Assembly: GCA_964347035.1 (NCBI GenBank)
Contig: CAYFXE010000041.1
Span: forward strand, 1-25,941
From: CAYFXE01 sp964347035
Lineage (GTDB): Bacteria; Acidobacteriota; Aminicenantia; Aminicenantales; Aminicenantaceae
Length of the DNA stretch: 25,941 nucleotides
Direction of reading: 5' to 3'
Positions 8,190-16,689 of the stretch are shown one piece after another. Under the pieces are notes generated by a model. The model made no database searches and was not told where the DNA came from. It worked only from the letters and a program-made list of their open reading frames with translations. Positions within the stretch are counted from its first letter, which is position 1, and each line of letters begins with the position of its first letter. A program made the position numbers and the translations under genes.

Positions 8190-8517
8190 AACGTCCCTTT
8201 TGACATGAATCCCCTTAGTCACAGATTAAGATGGAAAAACGAAATAATTAATGCTAATATAATAAGTAACATTCAATCTCAGAACTAGAAAGATTCTTAA
8301 TATCTTTCCCTTTTAAGAATACATCATGGCTCACAGTCACCAAATTGATTTAAAAAAATCTTGATCACCTATCAAAGGCAGATGAGAAAAATCATAAGCT
8401 TCCATCCGAAAACGAAAGGATGATGTATTTGTCTAGGAGAACAGTCAAGACATCTTAAGTCTTGGCTGAGAAAAAATGAGTCAAACATAGCATGACATAA
8501 CTGCTGGAGTACAACTC
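8190..8517. other. Gene-free 328-bp region between tig and lon
   Basis: No coding sequence is recognisable. It holds a perfect -10-like TATAAT (8258-8263) without a good -35, and several short inverted repeats: TTGAT-N5-ATCAA (8361-8375), CATCC-N10-GGATG (8403-8422) and the stronger one listed at 8443-8467. The size and structure suggest that lon has its own promoter and control region. The clpP/clpX genes often found here are absent and no remnant of them is visible. Confidence 0.5.
8443..8467. promoter_or_regulatory. Hyphenated palindrome upstream of lon, possible operator
   Basis: CAAGAC (8446-8451) and GTCTTG (8459-8464) are separated by seven bases. Counting one G-U pair the stem extends to nine pairs (AGTCAAGAC/GTCTTGGCT). 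It ends about 50 bp before the lon ATG and is not followed by a T-run. The 7-nt spacer and CAAG/CTTG core recall the HspR-binding HAIR element (CTTGAGT-N7-ACTCAAG), but the half-sites are in the opposite order, so identity with HAIR is not supported. It may be an operator or mRNA hairpin. Confidence 0.4.
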
Positions 8518-10944
8518 ATGCAAGATATCAACGACAAATCGGAAATCATCAAAAATGTTCCCCTCATCCCTCTCAGGGATTTGGTCGTTTTCCCATCAAC
8601 ACTCGTGCCGTTCATCATCGGACGCCACTCCTCGGTCAAAGCCCTGGAAGTGGCTACCGAGAAAGACAAGATGATTTTTCTCGCTGCCCAGATGGACGCC
8701 TCTGTTGATGATCCCACACCGAAGGATGTCTACTCGATGGGAGTAATAGCCAAAATCATCCGGGCCATCAAAATGGATGATAAGAACATCAAGGTGATTG
8801 TTGAAGGGAAGAAAAGAGCGAGGATCATCGAATATTTAAGTACCTATCCTATCTATCAAGTTCTCGCCAAAGAAATAAAGGAGATCGAAGTCCATAGCTC
8901 AGAGATAAGAGAAATGCTCAAGAGAGTGCTGACTCTTTTCGAAGACTATTTAAAGCTCAGTCAGCATACCAATTTCGAATCGATCATTCCGGCATTAAAA
9001 GATAACAGTCCGGAAAGGATTTCCGATATAATCGCTTCGCATCTTTACTTGCCGCTCGAGGAAAAACAAAACCTGCTGGAGACGATTAACACCTTGGAGA
9101 GGTTGCAGAGGCTGAATTTTGTCCTCGAGAACGAGATATTAAAAGTACACTCCAAACTCCGCAACGGTAGCAAAAAACAATCTCGTCGGAGAAGTCCATT
9201 CAGAGATCCTGGACAGAAGATCTTCCCACCCGGACTAGGCTACAAAAAAGAGGATCAACCCAACGAGATCGAAGAGCTTAAAAGCAAGGTCGTTAAAGCC
9301 AAAATGCCCAAGGATGCCGAGGAAAAAGCTTATAAAGAAATCGAGAGATTAGAAGCCATGCCTCCTATGTCAGCCGAGGCCACGGTTTCCCGGAATTACT
9401 TGGATTGGCTCATCTCCCTTCCCTGGACTAAGAAATCAAGAGAGAAAAGGGATTTAAAGAAGGCAGAACAGGTTTTGAATGAAGATCATTATGGACTCGA
9501 GAAAGTCAAGGAGAGGATTCTTGAATATCTCTCCATCCGTCAGCTGGTTAAAAATCCGAAGGGAGTCATCCTCGGTTTGATCGGCCCTCCTGGAACCGGG
9601 AAGAGCTCGCTCGGCAAGTCTATCGCCCGAGCCACAGGGCGCAATTTTGTCCGGCTTTCGTTAGGTGGCGTTAGAGATGAGGCTGAGATCAGAGGTCATC
9701 GTAGGACATACATCGGAGCTTACCCGGGAAGAATCATCCAGATGGTCAAGCGCGCCGGAACGAAGAATCCTGTTTTCCTCCTGGATGAAGTGGACAAGAT
9801 GAGCGTGGATTTTAGAGGGGATCCGGCTTCAGCACTGATGGAAGTTTTAGACCCGGAACAGAATAACACCTTTTTAGACCACTACATCGATACAGACTTC
9901 GATCTGTCTCAGATTATGTTCATCGTTACTGCCAACATGCTTGAACCCGTTCCCAGACCGCTCATCGATAGGATGGAAGTCATCCGCCTTCCTGGTTACA
10001 CGGAGGATGAAAAACTTCAGATCGCTAAACAATTTCTCTTGCCCAAGCAGCTGAAAGCTCATGGTCTTGCTGAGAATAATCTCCGGATAACAGACAGGGC
10101 GTTCATGAAGCTTATCCGTCAGTATACACGAGAGGCCGGGGTAAGAAATGTAGAGAGGGAGATCACGTCTATCTGCCGCAAGATGGTTAAGAAGGTGGTC
10201 GATAAAGGGAAAGCTTATCAGGAGACTGTATCCCCGAAAAACTTGGAAAAATACCTGGGGATTCCTCGCTATAGGCGTCAGGAAATCGACAAAAAAGATG
10301 AAGTGGGCGTTGCTGTGGGCATGGCATGGACGGAATTCGGTGGAGAACTCCTGACCTTCGAAGTTACCAAAGTCCACGGGAAAGGCAATTTCACCCTCAC
10401 TGGTCAGTTGGGTGAGATCATGCAGGAATCGGCTCAAGCCGCCTTCAGCTATGTTAAAGGGAAAATTTATGAGTTGAGCATGGCCAAGGATTTGCACAAA
10501 AATTTTGATATCCACATCCATGTCCCAGAGGCGGCCACGCCCAAGGAAGGTCCCTCGGCCGGGATAAGTGTGGCCACTTCTATCATCTCTCTGCTGAGCA
10601 ATATTCCAGTCAGCAAGAAGGTGGCCATGACCGGTGAAATCACGCTGAAAGGAAGAGTCCTTCCCGTGGGCGGGATAAAGGAAAAACTCTTGGCTGCCCA
10701 TCGTGAAGGGATTCGAGATGCAATCCTTCCTATCGATAACAAACCAGATTTAAAGGACATCCCGAAGAACATAACGGAGAATATAAACATCCACTTCGTG
10801 GAAAAAATGGATGATGTTTTGAAGATCGCCCTAACCAAGCCATTACCCGGAGGTAAAAAGAAAGAAAAAGTATCGGTTCCATCCGAGCTTCCCGAAAGGG
10901 AAGAAACTGGGGAAGGCTCCCAAGAGCCGCCTCTAACTCATTGA
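8518..10944 (+). CDS. lon: ATP-dependent protease Lon (LonA)
   Basis: 808 residues. The N-terminal substrate-binding domain begins VPLIPLRDLVVFPSTLVPF. The AAA+ module has Walker A GPPGTGKS at 356-363 and Walker B FLLDEVDKM. The C-terminal serine protease has S680 in PKEGPSAG and K723 in GGIKEK, spaced as in E. coli S679/K722. It is a cytoplasmic hexamer that degrades misfolded and regulatory proteins. The start ATG 8518 has GGAG eight bases upstream. Oddity: residues about 216-239, where LonA proteins carry a nearly invariant helix (EKSQREYY.EQ.KAIQKEL), read GSKKQSRRRSPFRDPG..., two residues shorter than usual. Another frame at 9189-9206 encodes EKS-I-QR. The flanks (KKQ before, LGYKKED after) are normal. 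This suggests compensating indels, real or from assembly. The C-terminal tail past residue 780 is charged and variable. Confidence 0.95.
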   Translation: MQDINDKSEIIKNVPLIPLRDLVVFPSTLVPFIIGRHSSVKALEVATEKDKMIFLAAQMDASVDDPTPKDVYSMGVIAKIIRAIKMDDKNIKVIVEGKKRARIIEYLSTYPIYQVLAKEIKEIEVHSSEIREMLKRVLTLFEDYLKLSQHTNFESIIPALKDNSPERISDIIASHLYLPLEEKQNLLETINTLERLQRLNFVLENEILKVHSKLRNGSKKQSRRRSPFRDPGQKIFPPGLGYKKEDQPNEIEELKSKVVKAKMPKDAEEKAYKEIERLEAMPPMSAEATVSRNYLDWLISLPWTKKSREKRDLKKAEQVLNEDHYGLEKVKERILEYLSIRQLVKNPKGVILGLIGPPGTGKSSLGKSIARATGRNFVRLSLGGVRDEAEIRGHRRTYIGAYPGRIIQMVKRAGTKNPVFLLDEVDKMSVDFRGDPASALMEVLDPEQNNTFLDHYIDTDFDLSQIMFIVTANMLEPVPRPLIDRMEVIRLPGYTEDEKLQIAKQFLLPKQLKAHGLAENNLRITDRAFMKLIRQYTREAGVRNVEREITSICRKMVKKVVDKGKAYQETVSPKNLEKYLGIPRYRRQEIDKKDEVGVAVGMAWTEFGGELLTFEVTKVHGKGNFTLTGQLGEIMQESAQAAFSYVKGKIYELSMAKDLHKNFDIHIHVPEAATPKEGPSAGISVATSIISLLSNIPVSKKVAMTGEITLKGRVLPVGGIKEKLLAAHREGIRDAILPIDNKPDLKDIPKNITENINIHFVEKMDDVLKIALTKPLPGGKKKEKVSVPSELPEREETGEGSQEPPLTH

Positions 10945-11004
10945 TTTTCAATAATTTCCAACTAAGACGATTAAATTAAAACTAAACATAAAGGGGTTAA
11001 AAAA

Positions 11005-12285
11005 ATGAAAGAGTACAATTTAGCAGAACTTGAAGAAAAGAAAACAGACTTGCTCCTCAAGATCGCCACAGAAGTCGGCATATCTGATGATGAGACCGAT
11101 GATTCGAACAGGCACAACCTCATCTTCAAGATCTTAGAAGCCCAAGCGAAGAAAAACGGTCTGCTCTTCTCTGAAGGGGTTCTGGAGTGTCTGGATGATG
11201 GTTTTGGCTTTCTGAGAGCGCCCGAGTTCAGTTATCTGCCCAGTCAGGATGATATCTATGTCTCACCGTCGCAGATCAGGAAGTTCCAGCTCAGAACCGG
11301 TGATACAATATCCGGTATCGTCCGGCCTCCAAAGGAAGGAGAAAAATATTTCGCTCTGATCAAGATCGAAGCGATCAATTTCACCCACCCTGATGTTGTT
11401 CTCGACGGACGGAGGTATGTCCAATTCGACAGTTTAACACCGCTGTATCCTTTTGAGAAGATTAATCTTGAGGATGACAACAGGAAGAACCTGAATGCCA
11501 GAGTGATGGATCTCCTGACACCGATCGGAAAAGGGCAGAGGGGATTGATTGTTTCCCCTCCGAGGGCAGGGAAGACTACCCTTTTGAAGACGATTGCAAA
11601 GTCAATCGAAAAGAATCATCCTGAGATTTTTTTGATTGTCCTCTTGGTCGCAGAGAGACCCGAAGAAGTGACCGACTTCCAGAGAAGCATAAACGGAGAA
11701 GTGGTGGCCTCGACATTTGATGAGCCTCCTGCACGAAACGCCCAGGTAGCCAATATCGTTCTCGAAAAAGCAAAGCGCTTGGTTGAACTTAAACGCGATG
11801 TGGCAGTGCTTCTCGACAGTATCACTCGACTAGCCAGAGCCCATAACGCCATCATTCCCCCGTCGGGAAAGGTTTTGTCTGGGGGAATAGACGCCAATGC
11901 TCTGAACAAGCCGAAGAAGTTTTTCGGATCTGCGAGAAAAGTAGAAGAGGGAGGGAGTTTAACCATTCTCGCCACGGCCTTGGTAGATACTGGTAGTCGG
12001 ATGGATGAAGTAATCTTCGAAGAGTTTAAAGGAACAGGAAACCTAGAGATCAACCTCGATCGGCGTCTCGTGGATAAGCGTCTGTTCCCGGCTATCGACA
12101 TCACTCGCTCAGGAACACGAAAGGAAGAACTTCTTATACCCGACAAAGAGTTGAATAGAATCTGGATCCTGCGTAAGGTACTGACCCAGTTGAGTGAGGT
12201 CGAAGCCATGGAGCTTCTACAGGAGAAGCTGTCCAAGACAAAGACCAACTCTGACTTCTTGGAGGCTATGAGCAAGGGCCTCTAA
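11005..12285 (+). CDS. rho: Transcription termination factor Rho
   Basis: 426 residues (E. coli 419). It has a Rho N-terminal helical domain (1-50) and a cold-shock-like RNA-binding domain (about 52-125, LECLDDGFGFLRAPEFSYLPSQDDIYVS). The RecA-type ATPase has Walker A SPPRAGKTT with K190, the catalytic Glu loop AERPEEVTD with E217, Walker B VAVLLDSITRLAR, and the Q/R loops SGKVLSGGIDANAL and FKGTGN. It acts as a hexameric RNA translocase that ends transcription. Oddity: the residue before the catalytic Glu is Ala216, where most Rho proteins have Asp (IDERPEEV). AAGGGG lies eight bases upstream of the ATG. It is 60 bp downstream of lon on the same strand. No intrinsic terminator is obvious after the stop. 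Confidence 0.96.
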   Translation: MKEYNLAELEEKKTDLLLKIATEVGISDDETDDSNRHNLIFKILEAQAKKNGLLFSEGVLECLDDGFGFLRAPEFSYLPSQDDIYVSPSQIRKFQLRTGDTISGIVRPPKEGEKYFALIKIEAINFTHPDVVLDGRRYVQFDSLTPLYPFEKINLEDDNRKNLNARVMDLLTPIGKGQRGLIVSPPRAGKTTLLKTIAKSIEKNHPEIFLIVLLVAERPEEVTDFQRSINGEVVASTFDEPPARNAQVANIVLEKAKRLVELKRDVAVLLDSITRLARAHNAIIPPSGKVLSGGIDANALNKPKKFFGSARKVEEGGSLTILATALVDTGSRMDEVIFEEFKGTGNLEINLDRRLVDKRLFPAIDITRSGTRKEELLIPDKELNRIWILRKVLTQLSEVEAMELLQEKLSKTKTNSDFLEAMSKGL

Positions 12286-12464
12286 TCAGAGTATCCCCGC
12301 CTCAAAAACTCCTGAATCAAATTCAATTCAAATCCCTAGAAAAGACATTTCCCTTATTAACCTGATATTCAGATGCACTTTTCTTTCGCCTCCGACAAGG
12401 TCCTGGCCGAGGCCAAGGCTGTCGAATAGAAACAGTGGGCATTGAGACTCACAGACCAGCGTTA

Positions 12465-12656
12465 CTATCTAAAAATCTGTGTGTAAAGCCAATAGAGAAA
12501 AAAAAGACCATAGGCGATAACCAGAGCCCAGGCGAGAAGAGACAACGTTTCATTGAGGCGCTTGAGGAAAGGAGAGCGATCTTTTTTTCTTCGGTTGATC
12601 TGGGAGAGGATGTAGACCAGCCCCAAAATCGCCAGAAGCAGCAGCCATTTACGCAT
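12465..12656 (-). CDS. Small two-TM membrane protein, unrecognised
   Basis: 63 residues: MRKWLLLLAILGLVYIL forms a first membrane segment (about 3-18). A basic loop INRRKKDRSPFLKRLNE follows, then a second hydrophobic segment LLAWALVIAYGLFFLYWLY (about 41-59). The positive loop between two helices predicts both ends outside and the loop in the cytoplasm. GAGGAG lies upstream of the ATG on the minus strand, with somewhat long spacing (about 11). I do not recognise a family. The opposite strand has a longer open frame (12435-12752), but its product is compositionally poor; the clear hydrophobic pattern favours the minus strand. It converges on rho. Confidence 0.5.
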   Translation of the reverse strand: MRKWLLLLAILGLVYILSQINRRKKDRSPFLKRLNETLSLLAWALVIAYGLFFLYWLYTQIFR

Positions 12657-12795
12657 CGAAAACCATACTCCTCGAAGGACTTTATGTTCCGGTTAATGGC
12701 ATTATTGAAAACAAATCGGTTTAAGTCAAGGGGAAGCAGTGATCTAGACTAAACTCGGCTGGCCGTTGGAAGGTAGAACGCGAAGCGGTTTCCCC

Positions 12796-12835
12796 TCCAG
12801 GCTGACTTAGGATATGTGCTTTTTTTGAGCCTGGA
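12796..12835. repeat. 8-bp inverted repeat abutting the propeller gene stop codon
   Basis: TCCAGGCT (12796-12803) and AGCCTGGA (12828-12835) form a perfect 8-bp stem with a 24-nt loop that contains a T7 run. It touches the stop codon of the minus-strand gene. The T-run is inside the loop and not after the stem, so it does not fit an intrinsic terminator in either direction, although it could still stabilise the 3' end of the message. Confidence 0.45.
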
Positions 12836-13963
12836 TTAACGTTCCCATTTAGCTTTATACATCTTGATGATCATGAGTTCTTCTTCGTTTTCTTCGTAGG
12901 AGTAGGCCTTCTCGTTTTTCCAGAGGCGGATATCCATCTTGGACGGAAACTGGTAAATGTACCTTCCTTCAGCATCAAAAACATCGAATATGTACTCGCC
13001 TTTGTTTTTCCCTTTCTCCCATGTCCGGACAAAGATCCGGCCGGCTTTGTCTAGAATGAAGGACTGGTAAGACGGGAATAACTTGGGAAACTCGAACATC
13101 TCTCTTGGGTTAAAGGCCCCCATGTTGGGCATTCTGTCTAGTATTTCTTCGATGTCTTCTTTGGTGACTTTCTGCGGCTCGTATTCCTTTTGGATGCTCT
13201 TCACATGGGTGCCATCGGGAGTGTAGACCTTAATTTCGTAGTCGAGATTACGGCCGTAGTAGATGTGCCCGGAGCTGTCGAACTGATAGACAGAGAGCAT
13301 ATCCATCAGGTTGATTTTCTTTCCTGACCCGGGAACGGGTAAAGCAAATTCGATCTGATCGAGAGGAAATAGGGATTTAAGTCCTGGGTCAAGCTTCTTG
13401 ATCTCGAAGAACACTTTTTGCCCATCTAGCTTCAGTTCCCTTCCTATAAAATTCCCCTTAGGCCCCATCAGGATATTGACCAGAGCCATCTTATCGGCGA
13501 AGGAGACTTCTTTAATGAAAGTTCCTTCCTTGGTGAAGTAGACCAACTTCCGTCCCATAGCGTCCTCGACGATCAATTCATTGCTAGAGGTGAGATGGAT
13601 TCCAGCCGGCATCTGGAGTTCTCCCGGGCCTTGACCCTGTTTACCGAACGATCGGACGAATCGGCCGGCGTCATCAAATACTTTGACCTTTCGGTCTTTA
13701 AAGTCGAGTGCATAAAGGGTCATGTCGTCATCCACAACAAAGTTCGAGACCTCAGAAAATGATTGATCAGGGTCATCAGACTCACCGATGATGAGTTCCA
13801 GCTCGAAACTGACTTTATAGGAGGCATTCCGGGGAGGCTGGGGCTTTTTCTTGTTCTGGATGATTTTGATGTTATTGACAGTTTTGGCCTTTTGTCCATC
13901 TGTGGAGGAAATCAAGCCTGTTATCAGGAAAAAATACAGTGTCAGACGAAGGGAAATTTTCAT
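12836..13963 (-). CDS. Secreted 6-bladed beta-propeller (NHL-like) protein
   Basis: 375 residues. It starts with a signal peptide (MKISLRLTLYFFLITGLIS) and a basic, Lys/Pro-rich linker (NKKKPQPP). From about residue 55 there are repeated propeller blades of the NHL/6-bladed kind: FVVDDDMTLYALDFKDRKVKVFD, then GRFVRSFGKQGQGPGELQMP, and LIVEDAMGRKLVYF, DSSGHIYYGR and FILDKAGRIFVRTW further on. RSFGKQGQGPGEL is the NHL hallmark. Such proteins are abundant in Acidobacteriota-like genomes, are exported, and have mostly unknown ligands. AGAGGTG precedes the ATG on the minus strand. It lies 151 bp downstream of the permease gene on the same strand and could share its transcript. Confidence 0.85.
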   Translation of the reverse strand: MKISLRLTLYFFLITGLISSTDGQKAKTVNNIKIIQNKKKPQPPRNASYKVSFELELIIGESDDPDQSFSEVSNFVVDDDMTLYALDFKDRKVKVFDDAGRFVRSFGKQGQGPGELQMPAGIHLTSSNELIVEDAMGRKLVYFTKEGTFIKEVSFADKMALVNILMGPKGNFIGRELKLDGQKVFFEIKKLDPGLKSLFPLDQIEFALPVPGSGKKINLMDMLSVYQFDSSGHIYYGRNLDYEIKVYTPDGTHVKSIQKEYEPQKVTKEDIEEILDRMPNMGAFNPREMFEFPKLFPSYQSFILDKAGRIFVRTWEKGKNKGEYIFDVFDAEGRYIYQFPSKMDIRLWKNEKAYSYEENEEELMIIKMYKAKWER

Positions 13964-14114
13964 AATGCACCTCTTTTGCTCTTAATCATTATACAGGATT
14001 TTTTCTGTGTGTTTAGAAAAATAGCTCTAAGGAAAAATAATGATGAGATCTCCTCCTAGTCGATCAGCGACTATTTTGATTAAACCTCGAAAAAATAAAG
14101 ATGTTCAGGTCCAA

Positions 14115-16469
14115 TTATTCATATCGTAATGAGTCCACCGGATTAGCTATTGCCGCCTTCACTGCCTGATAGCTCACGGTGCATACGGCGATCAAGAAGG
14201 CTATCGCGGCTGCGAGGATAAAAATACCGACGCCGATATCGATTCGATAGGCGAACTCATTCAACCAGCGACGCATTATCCAGTAAGCGATGGGCCAAGC
14301 CACGATATTGGCAATGAGTACCCATTTAGTGAATTCCTTACTCAGGAGAAGGATAATCCTGGAGACTGAAGCGCCCAGTACTTTACGGATACCGATTTCT
14401 TTGGTTTTCTGTTCGCCCGTATACGCCGCCAGACCGAAAAGACCCAGACAGGAGATAAAGATTGCAAACGCCCCGAATACCTGAAAAAGCCGACCCAACT
14501 GCTTTTCCGTTCGGTATTGTTCTTCGAAGGCGTCATCGAGGAACTGAGAATAAAACGGATACTCCGGTGAAAAGCGTTCAAAAGTTTGTTTGATTCTGCC
14601 CAGCGTGCCTTGTATATCTTGGGGATTGATCTTGACGAATACGTATTGATGGAACGGCCTGTAGATGCGGAATATAAACGGTCGTATGGTACGATGCATC
14701 GACTCGCTGTGAAAATCCTTGACAACACCTATTACGCGCACATGGCGGGCCGGTTCTGAGAATTCAGGATGATTAAAATAAATTCTCTTACCCAGAGGAG
14801 AGTCGACGCCCATTATCTTTTTTAATGATTCACTGATGACACACGCCTCTGTCGCGTCAGAGATAATCGTTCTTGAAAAAGGCCTGCCCTCAGTAAATTC
14901 CATGTTGAATGTCTTAAAAAAATCATAGTCAACGACTGTGTATTTCACCACAAATCGATTGTCATCCTGCCGTCCTTCCCAGCCGATCGAGACACCCTGT
15001 CCGACAGCCATAGGTTGCTGGGCCGCGGCCGTGACCTGGATGACACCCGGCTCTTCTTCCAATTCACTCTTAAATGCATCAAAATGGCTGTTCAGATCTT
15101 GATTATTCCACACCGTAACAACATGACGCCGATCGAACCCTAAGTCTCTTTCTCGGATGAATCGGAGCTGCCTTGCTACAGTCAAAGTCGCGATGATGAG
15201 ACCGATGGAGATCGAGAACTGGAAGACAACGAGGATTCTGCGAAATCGTGATGTTCCTGCGGTTAGACCGACCATTCCCTTCAATACCTTTGCTGGCTGG
15301 TAAGCTGATAAATAAAAGGCTGGATAGCCACCTGCAAGTAGGCCTGTCACTGGCACCACGATGAAAATTAAGAAAATCAAGTAAAACCCAGTGCCTTCGG
15401 TAAGGCTCAGAGTTTTACCCGTGAACGTATTAAAAACAGGTAATATCATTTGGACTAAAAGAACAGCGAGACCGAGAGCCAGGTAACTCAGTATGAATGA
15501 TTCTCCCAGAAACTGTCTGACAAGTTGAGGGCGGTGAGCCCCTGTCACTTTACGAAGGCCGACTTCCTTGGCCCGCCTCGCCGCCCGGGCCGTGCTGAGG
15601 TTCATGAAGTTAATACAGGCAATCACCAGGATAAAAATGGCTATAATCGAAAAAATCGCAACCTGCTTAATAAGCCCCGGCTTGCCGTATTCATAAAGAT
15701 GAACCTTTGTCAGAGGCTGAAGAACAGGCTTATAGTCCGGTTCATAATCGAGGTGTTCTTCGTATATCCCAGCAATCTTTTCTTCTATATCTTCTTCCTT
15801 TGCATCTGATTCGAGTAACACATAAGAGGGAGCAACCCATTCTTCCCACCTCTGGATGCGATCCTCACCCAGATACTCTACCCTGGCAACCATGTCGAAC
15901 TGAAGGTGAGAATTGGAGGGGATGTTTTGGACAACTCCAGTGACTGTGAAATCAGTATTGTGGCTGGTTACATGCAGGACCTTTCCTATGGGATCTTCCT
16001 CGCCAAAGTAGCGTTGAGCTGTTTGTTCTGTGAGGACGATGGATTTCAGGTCAGCCAATGCTGTTTCGGCGTTTCCCTTAACAAACGGGAATGTGAACAT
16101 CGTAAAAAAGGTCGGATCTACCAGATAAAATCTGTATTCATCGAACCTCTTATCCTGGTACTTAACCAGTGAGCGATGCCATGGCCAGACGCGGCAAGAC
16201 GCCTCTATCTCAGGATATTCTCGCTCGAGTTCCGGACCAAGGGCATACGAAACAGCTCTTCCAAAAGTTCCGTTATCATTCGCATTCAAAATCCGAAAAA
16301 GGCGATCTTTTTTAACGTGAAACTGATCATAACTCATCTCATGCCGTGCCCACAACGAGATGAGGATAAAACATGCCAGCCCCAGAGATAAGCCGGCTAA
16401 ATTGATGAACGAATAAATCTTTTGCTTTTTTATGGTTCTAAGCACGATCTTGATATAATTCATGAACAT
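14115..16469 (-). CDS. MacB/FtsX-type ABC transporter permease, no ATPase nearby
   Basis: 784 residues, with two MacB-periplasmic-domain plus FtsX-domain units in tandem. Membrane helix 1 is at about 20-40 (FINLAGLSLGLACFILISLW). Then comes a large periplasmic domain (SYDQFH...YRFYLVDPTFFTMF...), three helices around 270-400 with ARRAKEVGLRKVTGAHR between them, a further helix and second periplasmic domain, and three final helices with TKEIGIRKVLGAS. It ends NPVDSLRYE. This is the duplicated permease type found as long paralogous families in Bacteroidota and Acidobacteriota-like genomes. The partner ATPase is not in the window, so it is probably supplied in trans. The start ATG 16469 has GGAG seven bases upstream; ATGs at 16475 and 16463 are alternatives, and the open frame extends to 16532. 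Confidence 0.9.
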   Translation of the reverse strand: MFMNYIKIVLRTIKKQKIYSFINLAGLSLGLACFILISLWARHEMSYDQFHVKKDRLFRILNANDNGTFGRAVSYALGPELEREYPEIEASCRVWPWHRSLVKYQDKRFDEYRFYLVDPTFFTMFTFPFVKGNAETALADLKSIVLTEQTAQRYFGEEDPIGKVLHVTSHNTDFTVTGVVQNIPSNSHLQFDMVARVEYLGEDRIQRWEEWVAPSYVLLESDAKEEDIEEKIAGIYEEHLDYEPDYKPVLQPLTKVHLYEYGKPGLIKQVAIFSIIAIFILVIACINFMNLSTARAARRAKEVGLRKVTGAHRPQLVRQFLGESFILSYLALGLAVLLVQMILPVFNTFTGKTLSLTEGTGFYLIFLIFIVVPVTGLLAGGYPAFYLSAYQPAKVLKGMVGLTAGTSRFRRILVVFQFSISIGLIIATLTVARQLRFIRERDLGFDRRHVVTVWNNQDLNSHFDAFKSELEEEPGVIQVTAAAQQPMAVGQGVSIGWEGRQDDNRFVVKYTVVDYDFFKTFNMEFTEGRPFSRTIISDATEACVISESLKKIMGVDSPLGKRIYFNHPEFSEPARHVRVIGVVKDFHSESMHRTIRPFIFRIYRPFHQYVFVKINPQDIQGTLGRIKQTFERFSPEYPFYSQFLDDAFEEQYRTEKQLGRLFQVFGAFAIFISCLGLFGLAAYTGEQKTKEIGIRKVLGASVSRIILLLSKEFTKWVLIANIVAWPIAYWIMRRWLNEFAYRIDIGVGIFILAAAIAFLIAVCTVSYQAVKAAIANPVDSLRYE

Positions 16470-16689
16470 TGTCATTCTCCAGGCTTGATTCTTCTCATTT
16501 CTAAAAAGGACAATATGCAAAAAATATACCAAACCGATCGCATGGGGAATTCTGTATCTTGGAAAACGTTATTGTCCAAATTTGAACGGTTTATATCCGT
16601 ATTCGAACAAAAAAGTCATCTCACTGATCTATTCAGTTGGAACAAGGTCTTGCCCATGCAGGTATTTCAATGATAGAAATATATCCTCT

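Noticed and set aside
9874..10701. 275-codon frame antisense to lon
   Set aside because: It lies entirely opposite highly conserved Lon AAA+ and protease sequence, has no ribosome site, and its product resembles nothing known. It is a codon-usage shadow.
12373..12429. 18-codon ORF ending DKVLAEAKAVE
   Set aside because: It reads like the tail of a helical protein, but has no upstream continuation or ribosome site. It is too short to assign.
12435..12752. 105-codon plus-strand frame after rho
   Set aside because: The product is low-complexity and charged without a recognisable start. The opposite frame has a convincing two-TM pattern and a ribosome site.
12796..12835. Intrinsic terminator after the propeller gene
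   Set aside because: The stem is good, but the T-run sits inside the loop and neither side of the stem is followed by Ts. It is listed only as an inverted repeat.
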